Assembly (NCBI GenBank): GCA_026391455.1
Contig: JAPLEH010000001.1
Span: 152,322 to 216,321 of the forward strand
Direction: 5' to 3'
Source: Bacteroidota bacterium
GTDB taxonomy: Bacteria; Bacteroidota; Bacteroidia; Chitinophagales; Chitinophagaceae
DNA: 64,000 bases
Shown: positions 35,525-43,596 of the stretch, piece after piece
How positions within the stretch are numbered: position 1 is the stretch's first letter
How the letters are laid out: every line of letters begins with the position of its first letter
The notes under the pieces: model-generated
What the model was told of the DNA's origin: nothing
The model's database searches: none
What the model saw: only the letters and a program-made list of their open reading frames with translations
Position numbers and translations under genes: made by a program

Positions 35525-35598
35525 CAAGTCTAAACAGAAATTCGCGCTGGCAGCTTGTTTTCCATGTATTTTTTTACGCAATCGTTCCCGGTAACGAT
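35525..35598 (-). promoter_or_regulatory. Candidate LacI-type operator and promoter before susC
   Basis: ATCGTTCCCGGTAACGAT at 35581-35598 is an 18-bp palindrome with one mismatched pair and a central CCGG/CG core, as expected for a LacI-family regulator. TAGACTTG lies on the minus strand at 35525-35532. Spacing and flanks equal those before GH28. The site also lies about 180 bases before the divergent regulator gene, so it could serve both. Confidence 0.68.
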
Positions 35599-35770
35599 GT
35601 CATTTTGAATGGGTTGGCATTCAATCACTAACTCTGTTTGTCCGCTTACATCCGGGGGGTAAAACCGGGTGGGTACGGGCCCTTGTTTGAAATGGGAGAA
35701 AGGGTGCCGGGGCGGGGCTGCCGGCAACGTTCGCGTGCTTTTAATCGTTAACTTTAAAGCCTTACAACAC

Positions 35771-36826
35771 ATGAAATTTGAAGCCGTTACCATAAAGGAT
35801 ATAGCGAAAGCCCTGGGCCTCTCCACCTCTACGGTGTCGAGGGCGTTGCGCGACAGCTATGAGATCAGTCCGGAGACGAAGAAACTGGTACTGGAGTATG
35901 CCGAAAAGAATAATTACCATCCTAATCCCATTGCGCTCAGCCTGAAAGAACGCCGGAGCCGTTCCATCGGGGTGATCGTATGTGAGATCGCCAATAGTTT
36001 TTTCTCGCAAACGATTAATGGCATTGAGTCCATTGCGTACAATAGCGGGTATAATGTGATCATTTCGCAGAGCCGGGAATCGGCCGACCGGGAAATGCTG
36101 AACCTGCAATACCTCACGTCGCGTTCGGTGGATGGCTTGATTGTATCGGTATCAGCAGAAACCAAAGACTTTGCTTATTTCAAGGAATTGAACCAGCGGG
36201 GGATGCCCATTGTATTTTTCGATCGCATTGTGGATGATATACAAACGCATAAGGTGATCGTGGATAATTACAAAGGGGCGTATGAAGCCACTACGCATTT
36301 GATCAACAGCGGGTATAAGCGCATTGCCAATCTCTCGAATGCATCGGTATTGTCTATTGCCAAAGAGCGATTGGCAGGATATAAAGCGGCCCTTTCAGAT
36401 AATGGGTTGCCGGTAGACGAAGGCATGATTCGCTACTGCTTGCATGGGGGTATGATCGTGGAAGAAGTGGAAGAAGCGATACGGGGATTGTTTGAACAGG
36501 CACCAGCACCGGATGCTATTCTTACATCGGCTGATAAACTCACTACAAATTGTTTTCGCATACTGCGGGCCAAAGGCCTGAAAGTACCGGATGATATCGG
36601 GCTTATTGGTTTTTCTAATTCCGATATGACGGAGCTGCTCGATCCGCCTTTATCGGTAATAAGGCAACCTGCCTTTGAAATGGGAGAAGTGGCTACTTCC
36701 ATGCTTTTGCAACTGATCGAAAGCAAGCGGCCCGTAACCGATTTTGAAACGCGCATACTGCAAACAGAGCTCATCATACGCGGCTCTTCGCGCCAGGCCG
36801 GGCGCCGTAAAAAAGAAATGGTTTAA
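35771..36826 (+). CDS. LacI family transcriptional regulator
   Basis: Probable regulator of the pectin locus. I chose the ATG at 35771 (MKFEAVTIKDIAKALGLSTST), which puts the helix-turn-helix at the usual distance; a longer frame from 35669 has no homologous sequence. The DNA-binding domain covers about 6-60 with VTIKDIAKALGLSTSTVSRAL and the hinge region near 47-60. A periplasmic-binding-protein-like sensor domain follows (SIGVIVCEIANSFFSQTINGIE, VDGLIVSVSAE, DIGLIGFSNSDMTELLDPPLSVI, then FETRILQTELIIRGSS). 351 residues is standard. It is divergent from susC and the palindromic site lies between them. The ligand is unknown; galacturonate or a pathway intermediate is plausible. Confidence 0.93.
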   Translation: MKFEAVTIKDIAKALGLSTSTVSRALRDSYEISPETKKLVLEYAEKNNYHPNPIALSLKERRSRSIGVIVCEIANSFFSQTINGIESIAYNSGYNVIISQSRESADREMLNLQYLTSRSVDGLIVSVSAETKDFAYFKELNQRGMPIVFFDRIVDDIQTHKVIVDNYKGAYEATTHLINSGYKRIANLSNASVLSIAKERLAGYKAALSDNGLPVDEGMIRYCLHGGMIVEEVEEAIRGLFEQAPAPDAILTSADKLTTNCFRILRAKGLKVPDDIGLIGFSNSDMTELLDPPLSVIRQPAFEMGEVATSMLLQLIESKRPVTDFETRILQTELIIRGSSRQAGRRKKEMV

Positions 36827-36888
36827 TGCTCCGCATCACATCAATGCATTGGTAAATACAGTATTTTACGACCCTTAAACCAGGTGGT

Positions 36889-38427
36889 ATGAAGCGATGT
36901 ATTTTCTATGTGTTCGTGCTAATGGCAATCAGTGCATGTTCGGAAACCCGAAAGCTATCCCGCACTAAGCCGGCCTTTGCTCCGAATATCGTGGTGGCAC
37001 ACCGAGGGGCCTTTAAAAAGAATAAGCTGCCGGAAAATTCCATTGCCTCATTACAGGAAGCGATCCGCCTGGGCTGCACCGGATCGGAATTTGATGTACG
37101 GATGACGGCTGATGATTCGCTGGTGATCAACCACGATCCCAATTATTTTTCACTCCCCATAGAGAAAACAAACTATGCAGCGCTGTTGACGCATACACTG
37201 AGTAATGGCGAAAAAATTCCAACGCTGCGCGAATACATACTTGCAGGAATCAACAACAACAACCGCACCCGGCTGGTATGTGAAATAAAACCATCAGAGA
37301 TCAGTAAAGAACGGGGTCAGCGCATAGCGGAAAAAGTATTGGCCCTCGTAAAGGAATTGCGTGCCGCACCGATGATAACTTATATCAGTTTTGATTACGA
37401 CATGCTGAAACATATGGCCGCCCTGCAACCCGGCACACCCATGCAATACCTCGATGGCAATAAAACACCGGAAGAACTGAAAGCCGATGGGATCAGTGGA
37501 GCGGATTATCATTACTCCGTATTCAAAGCGCATCCCGACTGGATAAAGCGTGCCAAACAAAATAATATTCGTCTGAATGCCTGGACAGTGAATGATGCCG
37601 AGACCATGGACTGGCTGATAGCAGAGGGGTTTGATTTTATTACCACCAACGAACCGGAACTCTTGCTGGAAAGAGCCCCGCAGGCACCTTCGGCAAAAGG
37701 ATGGAAGCTGGTGTGGAATGATGAATTCGATTACCGTGGCTTACCCGACAGCAGCAAATGGGGCTATGATGTGGGTGGACATGGCTGGGGCAATCATGAA
37801 TTGCAGTATTATACAAAGGGCGATACCAATAATGTAATAGTGAAGAACGGGCGACTAACGATTACGGCTATGCGAAAACAGGAAGGTGCAAATAGCTGGA
37901 CCTCCACCCGGCTCATCAGCAAAAACAAGGGCGACTGGCAATATGGCCGAATAGAAGTAAAGGCCAAGCTGCCTGATGGAAGGGGTATGTGGCCCGCCAT
38001 CTGGATGTTGCCTACCGACTGGGCCTATGGCGATTGGCCCGCCAGTGGCGAAATAGACATGATGGAGAATGTAGGCTTCAAGCCCGACTCGGTGTATTTC
38101 AGTGTGCATACCAAATCATTCAACCATATGATCGGCACGCAGAAGACCCGGGGCATATCTCTGCCTGACAACCGCACGGCCTATCATGTATACGCCATTG
38201 AATGGGATAAAGACCGGATACAATTTTTCTGCGATGATGTACAGGTGCATCAATTCGCCAATACCGGTAAGGGCTTTGCAGAATGGCCATTCGATAAACG
38301 ATTTCATCTCTTACTCAACATTGCCGTAGGCGGCGACTGGGGCGGACAGATGGGGGTGGATGAGCGTCTTATTACGGGTGCTATGGAGGTGGAGTATGTG
38401 CGCGTTTATGTGAATGGTGAATGGTGA
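36889..38427 (+). CDS. Fusion of glycerophosphodiester phosphodiesterase (GDPD) and GH16
   Basis: A 512-residue lipoprotein (signal ending in LMAISACSE). Residues about 33-255 are a GDPD domain: VVAHRGAFKKNKLPENS with the catalytic His, EFDVRMTADDSLVINHDP with Glu, Asp and His, VCEIKPSE, and AWTVNDAETMDWLIAEGFDFITTNEP at the end. Residues about 268-512 are GH16, a beta-glucanase fold: WNDEFDYRGLPDSSKWGYDVGG, and the catalytic GEIDMMENVG (EIDxxE) near 388-397, and NIAVGGDWGG. It suggests an enzyme on a glucan carrying phospho-substituents, but the true substrate is unknown. It follows the LacI gene by 62 bp on the same strand. Its last residues are encoded by repeat DNA. Confidence 0.88.
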   Translation: MKRCIFYVFVLMAISACSETRKLSRTKPAFAPNIVVAHRGAFKKNKLPENSIASLQEAIRLGCTGSEFDVRMTADDSLVINHDPNYFSLPIEKTNYAALLTHTLSNGEKIPTLREYILAGINNNNRTRLVCEIKPSEISKERGQRIAEKVLALVKELRAAPMITYISFDYDMLKHMAALQPGTPMQYLDGNKTPEELKADGISGADYHYSVFKAHPDWIKRAKQNNIRLNAWTVNDAETMDWLIAEGFDFITTNEPELLLERAPQAPSAKGWKLVWNDEFDYRGLPDSSKWGYDVGGHGWGNHELQYYTKGDTNNVIVKNGRLTITAMRKQEGANSWTSTRLISKNKGDWQYGRIEVKAKLPDGRGMWPAIWMLPTDWAYGDWPASGEIDMMENVGFKPDSVYFSVHTKSFNHMIGTQKTRGISLPDNRTAYHVYAIEWDKDRIQFFCDDVQVHQFANTGKGFAEWPFDKRFHLLLNIAVGGDWGGQMGVDERLITGAMEVEYVRVYVNGEW

Positions 38428-38443
38428 CCCGATAGCTATCGGG
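38428..38443. repeat. Palindrome CCCGATAGCTATCGGG
   Basis: A perfect 16-bp palindrome begins on the base after the GH16 stop codon. The same sequence, with the same GGTGA and TGGTGAA surroundings, lies inside lpxB at 48362-48377. It may act as a terminator hairpin here or be part of a dispersed repeat. Confidence 0.6.
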
Positions 38444-38464
38444 ATGGTGAACCGCTGCTCTGCT

Positions 38465-38828
38465 TGACTTGCAGTCGCGCAGTATTATTCTATTGCCCAC
38501 GGCAATCATTGCCACAGGCAATAAAATACGGGTACGAGACTACAAGTCTCGCACAGCCGCGCCGCTCTTCGCGACTTGTAGTCGCGCAGTATTATTCTAT
38601 TGCCTTCGGCAATCATTGCCACAGGCAATAAAATACGGGTACGAGACTACAAGTCTCGCACAGCCGCGTCGCTCTGCGCGACTTGCAGTCGCGAAGTATT
38701 ATTCTATTGACTTCGGCAATCATTGCCGAAGGCAATAAAATACGGGTACGAGACTACAAGTCTCGCACAGCCGCGCCGCTCTTCGCGACTTGTAGTCGCG
38801 CAGTACTATTCTATTGCCTTCGGCAATA
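38465..38828. repeat. 107-bp tandem array of REP-like palindromes
   Basis: Three full units and one partial unit repeat with an exact 107-base period (AGTATTATTC at 38481, 38588, 38695, AGTACTATTC at 38802). Each unit contains paired inverted motifs: ATTGCCTTCGGCAAT, ATTGCCACAGGCAAT, GCGAGACTACAAGTCTCGC and CGCGACTTGTAGTCGCG. Such paired palindromes beside a RAYT gene are what is called a REP/BIME array. No gene is encoded. Confidence 0.8.
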
Positions 38829-38901
38829 AGTTTTTCCCTTGCCTATGTATTTCCACGCAAATTATTTTTTGTTTTACTATTGCGGTTTAATCTGTACCTA
38901 C

Positions 38902-39459
38902 ATGAGTTATGAATTTTCAGACGGTTACAAAATACGTGACCAGGCCGCAACCCATTTTATGACTTTTACAATCATGGGTTGGATTGATGTTTTCTCCCGT
39001 CAACGTTACCGGGATATCGTGTTGGATAGCTTTCGATATTGCAGAAAAAATAAAGGCTTGCAAATCGGAGCGTATGTGATTATGTCCAATCATGTACACG
39101 CCATACTGACTGCCACCCGGGGCAACCTCAGCGATGTGATAAGAGATTTCAAAACACATACCAGTAAAGCGATTTCCAGTTCTATAAAGCAGGAGCCGGA
39201 GAGCCGTAGGGAATGGCTTTTGTATATGTTTAACTTCTTTGCCAACCGAACAAATGAAAATGAAAATTTCAAAGTCTGGACCGGCAATAATCATCCGGAA
39301 GCAATTTATGGTGATACATTTTTAAGAACCAAGCTGAATTATATTCATGACAATCCTGTGAGAGCAGGTCTCGTTAGTGATGCTGCTCATTATACCTATA
39401 GCAGTGCAATAGACTATATGGGAGGTAAGGGTATGCTGGAAATTGATTTGATGGTGTAA
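38902..39459 (+). CDS. REP-associated tyrosine transposase (RAYT), Y1 family
   Basis: A single-strand DNA transposase of the IS200-like Y1 group. The 185-residue protein begins at ATG 38902 (MSYEFSDGYKIRDQAATHF). It has GAYVIMSNHVHAILTA with the metal-binding His-x-His at about 65, a helical insert, and LNYIHDNPVRAGLVSDAAHY near 153-172, where the Tyr of NYIHDNP is the expected nucleophile. Both sides carry REP-like palindrome arrays, the normal setting for this family, which is thought to spread or maintain REPs rather than move itself. A decayed copy lies at about 40395-40600. All motifs are intact so the gene is probably functional. Confidence 0.9.
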   Translation: MSYEFSDGYKIRDQAATHFMTFTIMGWIDVFSRQRYRDIVLDSFRYCRKNKGLQIGAYVIMSNHVHAILTATRGNLSDVIRDFKTHTSKAISSSIKQEPESRREWLLYMFNFFANRTNENENFKVWTGNNHPEAIYGDTFLRTKLNYIHDNPVRAGLVSDAAHYTYSSAIDYMGGKGMLEIDLMV

Positions 39460-39622
39460 GAATCATTGCCACAGGCAATAAAATACAAGTGCGAGACTAC
39501 AAGTCTCGCACAGCTGCTCTGCGCGACTTGTAGTGGCGCAGTACTATTCTATTGCCTTCGGCAATCATTGCCACAGGCAATAAAATACAAGTGCGAGACT
39601 GCAAGTCTCGCACAGCCGCGAT
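39460..39622. repeat. REP-like array downstream of RAYT
   Basis: Two copies about 102 bases apart carry AATCATTGCCACAGGCAAT, GTGCGAGACTACAAGTCTCGC and the CGCGACTTGTAG motif. They match the upstream array except for a few substitutions and a shorter linker (CAGCTGCTCTGCGCG). Confidence 0.75.
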
Positions 39623-39739
39623 GCTGCGTGCTGTACGCAAAGCGAAGAAATGAGAACATCTGAAAACTATAAGCGATTTACACAGTATCATTTCCTTTTC
39701 TTACAAATGCTGTTAAAAAACAGCGTACAGGATGAGCAA

Positions 39740-40237
39740 TTAATGGCTGATAGTTAATTTATTTAATGAATCCGGGATATAAGTATTCAATATGGCAACG
39801 ATGGAATCGGCCGTGGGGTGGGTATCGTTGTGCAGGTCGAAAACCAGTTTCTTATAATTATGGTGAATAGTAATATAGCTGGCAGAGCCGCTCATGATAT
39901 GAGGGTTGGAGCGCTGGATGTATGTGCCTTTAAAGCCTTTTATAAGGTTTATGAGGGAGTCGAAAGACGACTCCCGTACCTGGCCGGTGAGTAAGGTATC
40001 GCGGGCAATGTTTTTTTGTCCGGGCATTATCCATACTTCTTCGGATGTATATATAAACTTGTGCCCTCTGATATTGAATACGGGTTGCATGTTGTACCGG
40101 TTCGAACCAAACCCTGCTTTCATGTATTGCAAACTGAAAATACGTGCAGGGTCTTCTTGGGCTTTGTGTATCGGTTGCTCCGGGTTTGTAAGGCCAGTGA
40201 GCAAAAGGAGTGGTGCAAAGAGTAAAAAAAATTTCAT
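39740..40237 (-). CDS. Small secreted protein, unknown function
   Basis: A 165-residue protein starting with a signal peptide (MKFFLLFAPLLLLTGLTNP). The mature part contains FIYTSEEVWIMPGQKNIARD, a serine-rich RESSFDSLINLIKGFKGTYI and SASYITIHHNYKKLVFDLHN, suggesting a mixed alpha/beta fold. I recognise no family. It lies between a REP array and the RAYT relic on the opposite strand with no partners. Confidence 0.6.
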   Translation of the reverse strand: MKFFLLFAPLLLLTGLTNPEQPIHKAQEDPARIFSLQYMKAGFGSNRYNMQPVFNIRGHKFIYTSEEVWIMPGQKNIARDTLLTGQVRESSFDSLINLIKGFKGTYIQRSNPHIMSGSASYITIHHNYKKLVFDLHNDTHPTADSIVAILNTYIPDSLNKLTISH

Positions 40238-40362
40238 GGCAGAATGTCTTGATGGATGAAGATAAAGGAATTTTTGTCCGGTACGCCCGGGATGGCGGTT
40301 GCGGGAGTGAATAGTGAAAAGTGAACCTGCCTGCCGGTTTACCTGCCGCTTTGCACAACGTT

Positions 40363-40610
40363 CCGCAGTCGCTTAGTACTATTCAATTGCCTTCGGCAAT
40401 ACTGTTTTCCCAGGCCTATGTATTTCCAAGAAAGTTATTTTTTGTTTTACTATTGCTGCTTAATCTGTACCTGCATGGGTATAAATTTTCAGACGGTTAC
40501 AAAATACCTGACCAGGCTGCAACCTATTTTCAGAGCTTTACAATCAAGAGCCGGAGAGCCGGTCTCAGCGGGGGCGATATAGTGGCAAATGAAATAAAAA
40601 CAGGTCTCCT
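40363..40610 (+). pseudogene. Decayed RAYT copy with REP remnant
   Basis: From 40363 (GCAGTCGC then ATTGCCTTCGGCAAT) through about 40550 the sequence matches the region upstream of and the first codons of the RAYT gene at 38802-38985: CCTATGTATTTCCA, TTATTTTTTGTTTTACTATTG, and FSDGYKIPDQAATYFQSFTI in translation. One base is missing just after the start codon, and after ACAATCA the match jumps to GAGCCGGAGAGCC, which in the intact gene lies about 215 bases further on. The gene is therefore frameshifted and internally deleted. Confidence 0.8.
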
Positions 40611-40640
40611 GATCGGTCAGATAAAATGTAGTTGATACAG

Positions 40641-41579
40641 TTACTGTTGTATTGCGAATATTTTTTTTCTGCTATCGCCAGTGAACCGGTGAATGGGTGT
40701 GCCGCTTACATCAATTAATTGCTTCGAATTCCCATTGATGGTGATGGATAAAACGAACTTGTCAACATCCCAGTTGTCAGCACCCATACCGCCGCCGCCT
40801 GTATGCCAGAGTTCAACGGTTTTAATATCATTGACCGTAACATTGGCCAGGCTGTTTACCTGGTCGCTTATAAATTGATGTTCTGAAAAATTACCCCACC
40901 CCTGGCTTTTGTTTATGTTGTTGAAAACAAGTTTTTGACTGGTGTTTTTGAAGGTAATGACAATTTTTGCATTATCGCCACCGCCCCTTAAATCATCGCC
41001 ACCCACATAAATGGTGGTGGATATACTGCTTTTTTTAGGTGGTTGAAAATTTTCTATCCAGCCGCTGCCAGAAATAACAACCGGGTTCCTTCTGAAATCA
41101 AACCTTTTGGGTGTTTCTGAATTATCGTATGTCATGCGCCAGGGCGTAAGCCGGGGGTTGGTGTTTTCCGTATTTAATAATTCGTATTTGGTGGTTTGCC
41201 CGTTTTTTTTAAAAGTCGCTGTCACTATTATTCTATCAATATCCCAGTTGTCGGGGCTGTTGGTGGTGGGAGCTGCAGAATTGGAATGCTTCCTTGATAT
41301 TTCCATGGCCAGCAAATCGCCAATGACGATGGATGAATCCAGTGGGATAGATACCCTGCGGATAGAATTTTTAGGCCAGGTTGCATTCCCATTGATCGCC
41401 CGTTTCAAAAGGTCGGGTTTGTTTACGAATTTAATATTCAGATCAGGGCTGAATTCAGTCCTTCCTATTCCGCGCAAATCGTCTTCGCCGGTCCTGAACT
41501 CTATTTCAATTTTATTTTGGGCCATCGAAGTATTTATCAAAACGGCCAAAGGCATCAGCAGGGCAATAATTTTTTTCAT
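40641..41579 (-). CDS. Secreted two-repeat protein, unknown function
   Basis: A 312-residue protein from the ATG at 41579, with signal peptide MKKIIALLMPLAVLINTSMAQ. A TTG eight codons upstream is unlikely. The mature chain is an internal duplication: residues about 22-145 and about 185-300 both start with (E/G)DDLRG-G, continue through a strand ending in ITFKN or IKFVNK and an L-x-x-x-IN-x-x-x-x-W segment, and end in DNWD(I/V)D(R/K) followed by a hydrophobic strand. The repeat looks like a PLAT-type or C2-type beta sandwich with acidic, perhaps calcium-binding loops. I recognise no named family. It precedes the broken gene at 41621-42384 and may share its locus. Confidence 0.75.
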   Translation of the reverse strand: MKKIIALLMPLAVLINTSMAQNKIEIEFRTGEDDLRGIGRTEFSPDLNIKFVNKPDLLKRAINGNATWPKNSIRRVSIPLDSSIVIGDLLAMEISRKHSNSAAPTTNSPDNWDIDRIIVTATFKKNGQTTKYELLNTENTNPRLTPWRMTYDNSETPKRFDFRRNPVVISGSGWIENFQPPKKSSISTTIYVGGDDLRGGGDNAKIVITFKNTSQKLVFNNINKSQGWGNFSEHQFISDQVNSLANVTVNDIKTVELWHTGGGGMGADNWDVDKFVLSITINGNSKQLIDVSGTPIHRFTGDSRKKIFAIQQ

Positions 41580-41620
41580 CAGTGTTTGGTTTCTTTTACA
41601 CAATGTTAAGGTATTAATGA

Positions 41621-42384
41621 TTACATATCGATTCTGAAATCTTTATCTTTCATCCGTACATAAAAATAGCCATCCATTCCAATAAAATATAACTGGCTGC
41701 CAAATACCGCGATGGATTTTGCCCTGACATTCATATTAATGGGCGAAGGAGTTTCACTGGCAAGCATATAAACCCTGTTATCAAAACCGATATACCACAG
41801 TGGGGTGGATAAGCCGGCATCGGTAGTAATAAACCTGGCCTTTATATCACCCATTTTTTGCCAGGCAGCAAACCCTGGTTTCCACATAAACAAATCCTGG
41901 TTCTCATCGATCTTAAAAACCTGCGGTTGTAGACCGTAAACATTTTAGCAAATTTTTCCGGGGGAATATTTGCAGCAATGGTACCCGGGCTGCCGGTTCT
42001 TGCCGATTTGATGTACCCTTTCTCATTTAAATACAAGTTCCAGTCATTTAGTCCGGAGCAGTTATTGGCCATTTCAACGTCTCTGTATACATACGTGGCA
42101 GTAGCCGGGAATGCTGCCCATCCCAAATCGCCGGGCTCCTGCACCTTAGCTACCAAACTGTAGAAAATCATAAGCGAAATCTAAAGGTAAAAACCGGTAT
42201 ACAGACCTCCGCCGAACTGATCCATTTTGCTTATACAAATAATTTGTTTTAAAAAATAGTGGAGATCCTGATTGCTTTGTTGTTGAAGCTGCTGATTTAA
42301 TTTCTTATCCGATACTGCGGTTCCCGGAATCTGCAGCATTTTACAGGGTGAATATTGCGTGTAGGGGCATTGCCAGGAGATCAA
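41621..42384 (-). pseudogene. Broken gene: in-frame stop and frameshift
   Basis: Three open pieces read as one protein. The first (42384 to 42184, CPYTQYSPCKMLQIPGTA) ends with TAG at 42181-42183; the same frame continues from 42180 to 41842 (KVQEPGDLGWAAFPATATYVY). The remaining C-terminal part (LFMWKPGFAAWQKMGDIKARF to the stop at 41621) is in another frame and overlaps the second in 41842-41944, so a frameshift lies there, probably near 41930. The last segment has repeated strands such as WYIGFDNRVYML and LYFIGMDGYFYV, like a propeller or lectin repeat. I do not recognise a family. It could be a pseudogene or sequencing errors. Confidence 0.6.
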
Positions 42385-42482
42385 TAATTGTCCGCCGTAT
42401 TGTAATATTTGAGATTTTATTCCGGGGAGTCAATTTCAGTTTGCCGGAAAGAATGAAACCCTTATTTTTGCTCCCCGCAAGA

Positions 42483-42557
<75 letters not shown>

Positions 42558-42567
42558 AATAAACACT

Positions 42568-42592
42568 GCCCGGTTTTTCCGGGCATTTTTTA
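42568..42592 (+). terminator. Intrinsic terminator after tRNA-Ala
   Basis: GCCCGG at 42568-42573 and CCGGGC at 42579-42584 form a 6-bp stem around TTTTT, followed by ATTTTTTAT. Placed 11 bases after the tRNA end. Confidence 0.75.
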
Positions 42593-42596
42593 TGCA

Positions 42597-42700
42597 GGTC
42601 ACTTGCTGTCCCGATGTACAATCGGGAAAGAGATCACCGGTTCGACTCCGTTCCGAAAGCGTTCGGAATCCACAAAAAACACTGCCCGGTTTTTCAGGTA
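42597..42700 (+). repeat. Partial copy of tRNA-Ala 3' half and terminator
   Basis: AGAGATCACCGGTTCGACTCC at about 42632-42652 nearly repeats AGAGGTCACCGGTTCGACTCC of the tRNA gene, and CCACAA..AACACTGCCCGGTTTTT at about 42670-42697 repeats the DNA after it. The T-stem is broken (CCGTTCCG) and no acceptor 5' strand exists, so it is not a functional tRNA. A CCCGAT/ATCGGG inverted pair lies just before it. Confidence 0.7.
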
Positions 42701-42792
42701 AAATATGGTTTAAAGGGCTTGGTGGTTATGCAAGATGAAAAATAAAAGCATCAATCATCAAGTATACGATTCCTTTAGTAAACAATACGAAA

Positions 42793-43581
42793 ATGAAAAA
42801 ATGGCTGATATTGACAGGTGTACTGTTGCCTGTTTTCTGTCTTTCCCAAACCAGCGTCATTACAGGCAGGGTAATTGATGAATGGGGGACCCCGGTTGCT
42901 TATGCCAGCATCGTTTTTACTGAAGGTAAGCGGGGAACTGTTTCCGGTCCGGATGGATCCTTCCGGCTTGAGCTGAAGGGGGCATTTTCAACTACCGAAA
43001 TACTTACCTGCTCACATATTAACTACCGGGAAGTCAAACAGGTTGTTTCCCCACACGGATCCATGGTATTTGCCTTGCAGCGCTATGCCGCAGACGAAGG
43101 AATAGTATACACGACATTTCAGCCATACCTAAGGTCAACTATAAAAAATCACGATAAAGACAGTGTGATAAATCCCTTTACTAAAAATAGTCATGGCGAA
43201 ATAGAAGAAGAGTACACTGTGTTTAATAAAGCGGAAAGACCTGCCTCTTTTAGCATGTGCAATTGTGACAATGATAAATATGCACTCAGCAGATACATGG
43301 AAAAACATATATTTTACAAAGACAGCCTGGATACCGCCATGACGGATATTGAAAATGGCGCGGTTACGGCCCGTTTTACTGTTGATGCTGCTGGAAAAGT
43401 GAAGAACCCATTTATCCTTGTCAGTTTAAATAAAGCTGCTGATCAGGCCGTGATGGAAGCTATTGACCAAATGCCACTGTGGAAATCTCCGCCACTTCAA
43501 AACGGAAGGCCAGTAGAGAGTTTGCACCAGGTTACCGTATATTTCAATGTGGCGTGGCGACAGGCCGTTCAGGATAAATAA
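42793..43581 (+). CDS. Carboxypeptidase-regulatory-like and TonB C-terminal domain protein
   Basis: A 262-residue secreted protein: signal peptide MKKWLILTGVLLPVFCLSQ, then a CarboxypepD-regulatory-like beta sandwich at about 22-95 (ITGRVIDEWGTPVAYASIVF, GTVSGPDGSFRLEL). From about 190 a TonB C-terminal-type domain follows (NGAVTARFTVDAAGKVKNPF, AADQAVMEAIDQMPLWKSP, VESLHQVTVYFNVAW). The combination is common among uncharacterised Bacteroidota envelope proteins; a role in peptidoglycan or receptor contact is only a guess. The next gene starts 15 bp later and shares the regulatory-like domain. Confidence 0.78.
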   Translation: MKKWLILTGVLLPVFCLSQTSVITGRVIDEWGTPVAYASIVFTEGKRGTVSGPDGSFRLELKGAFSTTEILTCSHINYREVKQVVSPHGSMVFALQRYAADEGIVYTTFQPYLRSTIKNHDKDSVINPFTKNSHGEIEEEYTVFNKAERPASFSMCNCDNDKYALSRYMEKHIFYKDSLDTAMTDIENGAVTARFTVDAAGKVKNPFILVSLNKAADQAVMEAIDQMPLWKSPPLQNGRPVESLHQVTVYFNVAWRQAVQDK

Positions 43582-43596
43582 AAAAGATTAGAACGT

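Noticed and set aside
35669..35770. N-terminal extension of the LacI protein
   Set aside because: It places 34 non-homologous residues before the helix-turn-helix, whereas ATG 35771 gives the normal N-terminus.
38465..39622. Regular palindromic repeats considered as a CRISPR array
   Set aside because: The period is 107 bases with no unique spacers between repeats, and a Y1 transposase rather than Cas genes lies between them.
42597..42700. Second tRNA gene
   Set aside because: The T-stem is broken, no 5' acceptor strand or anticodon arm of normal length can be drawn.
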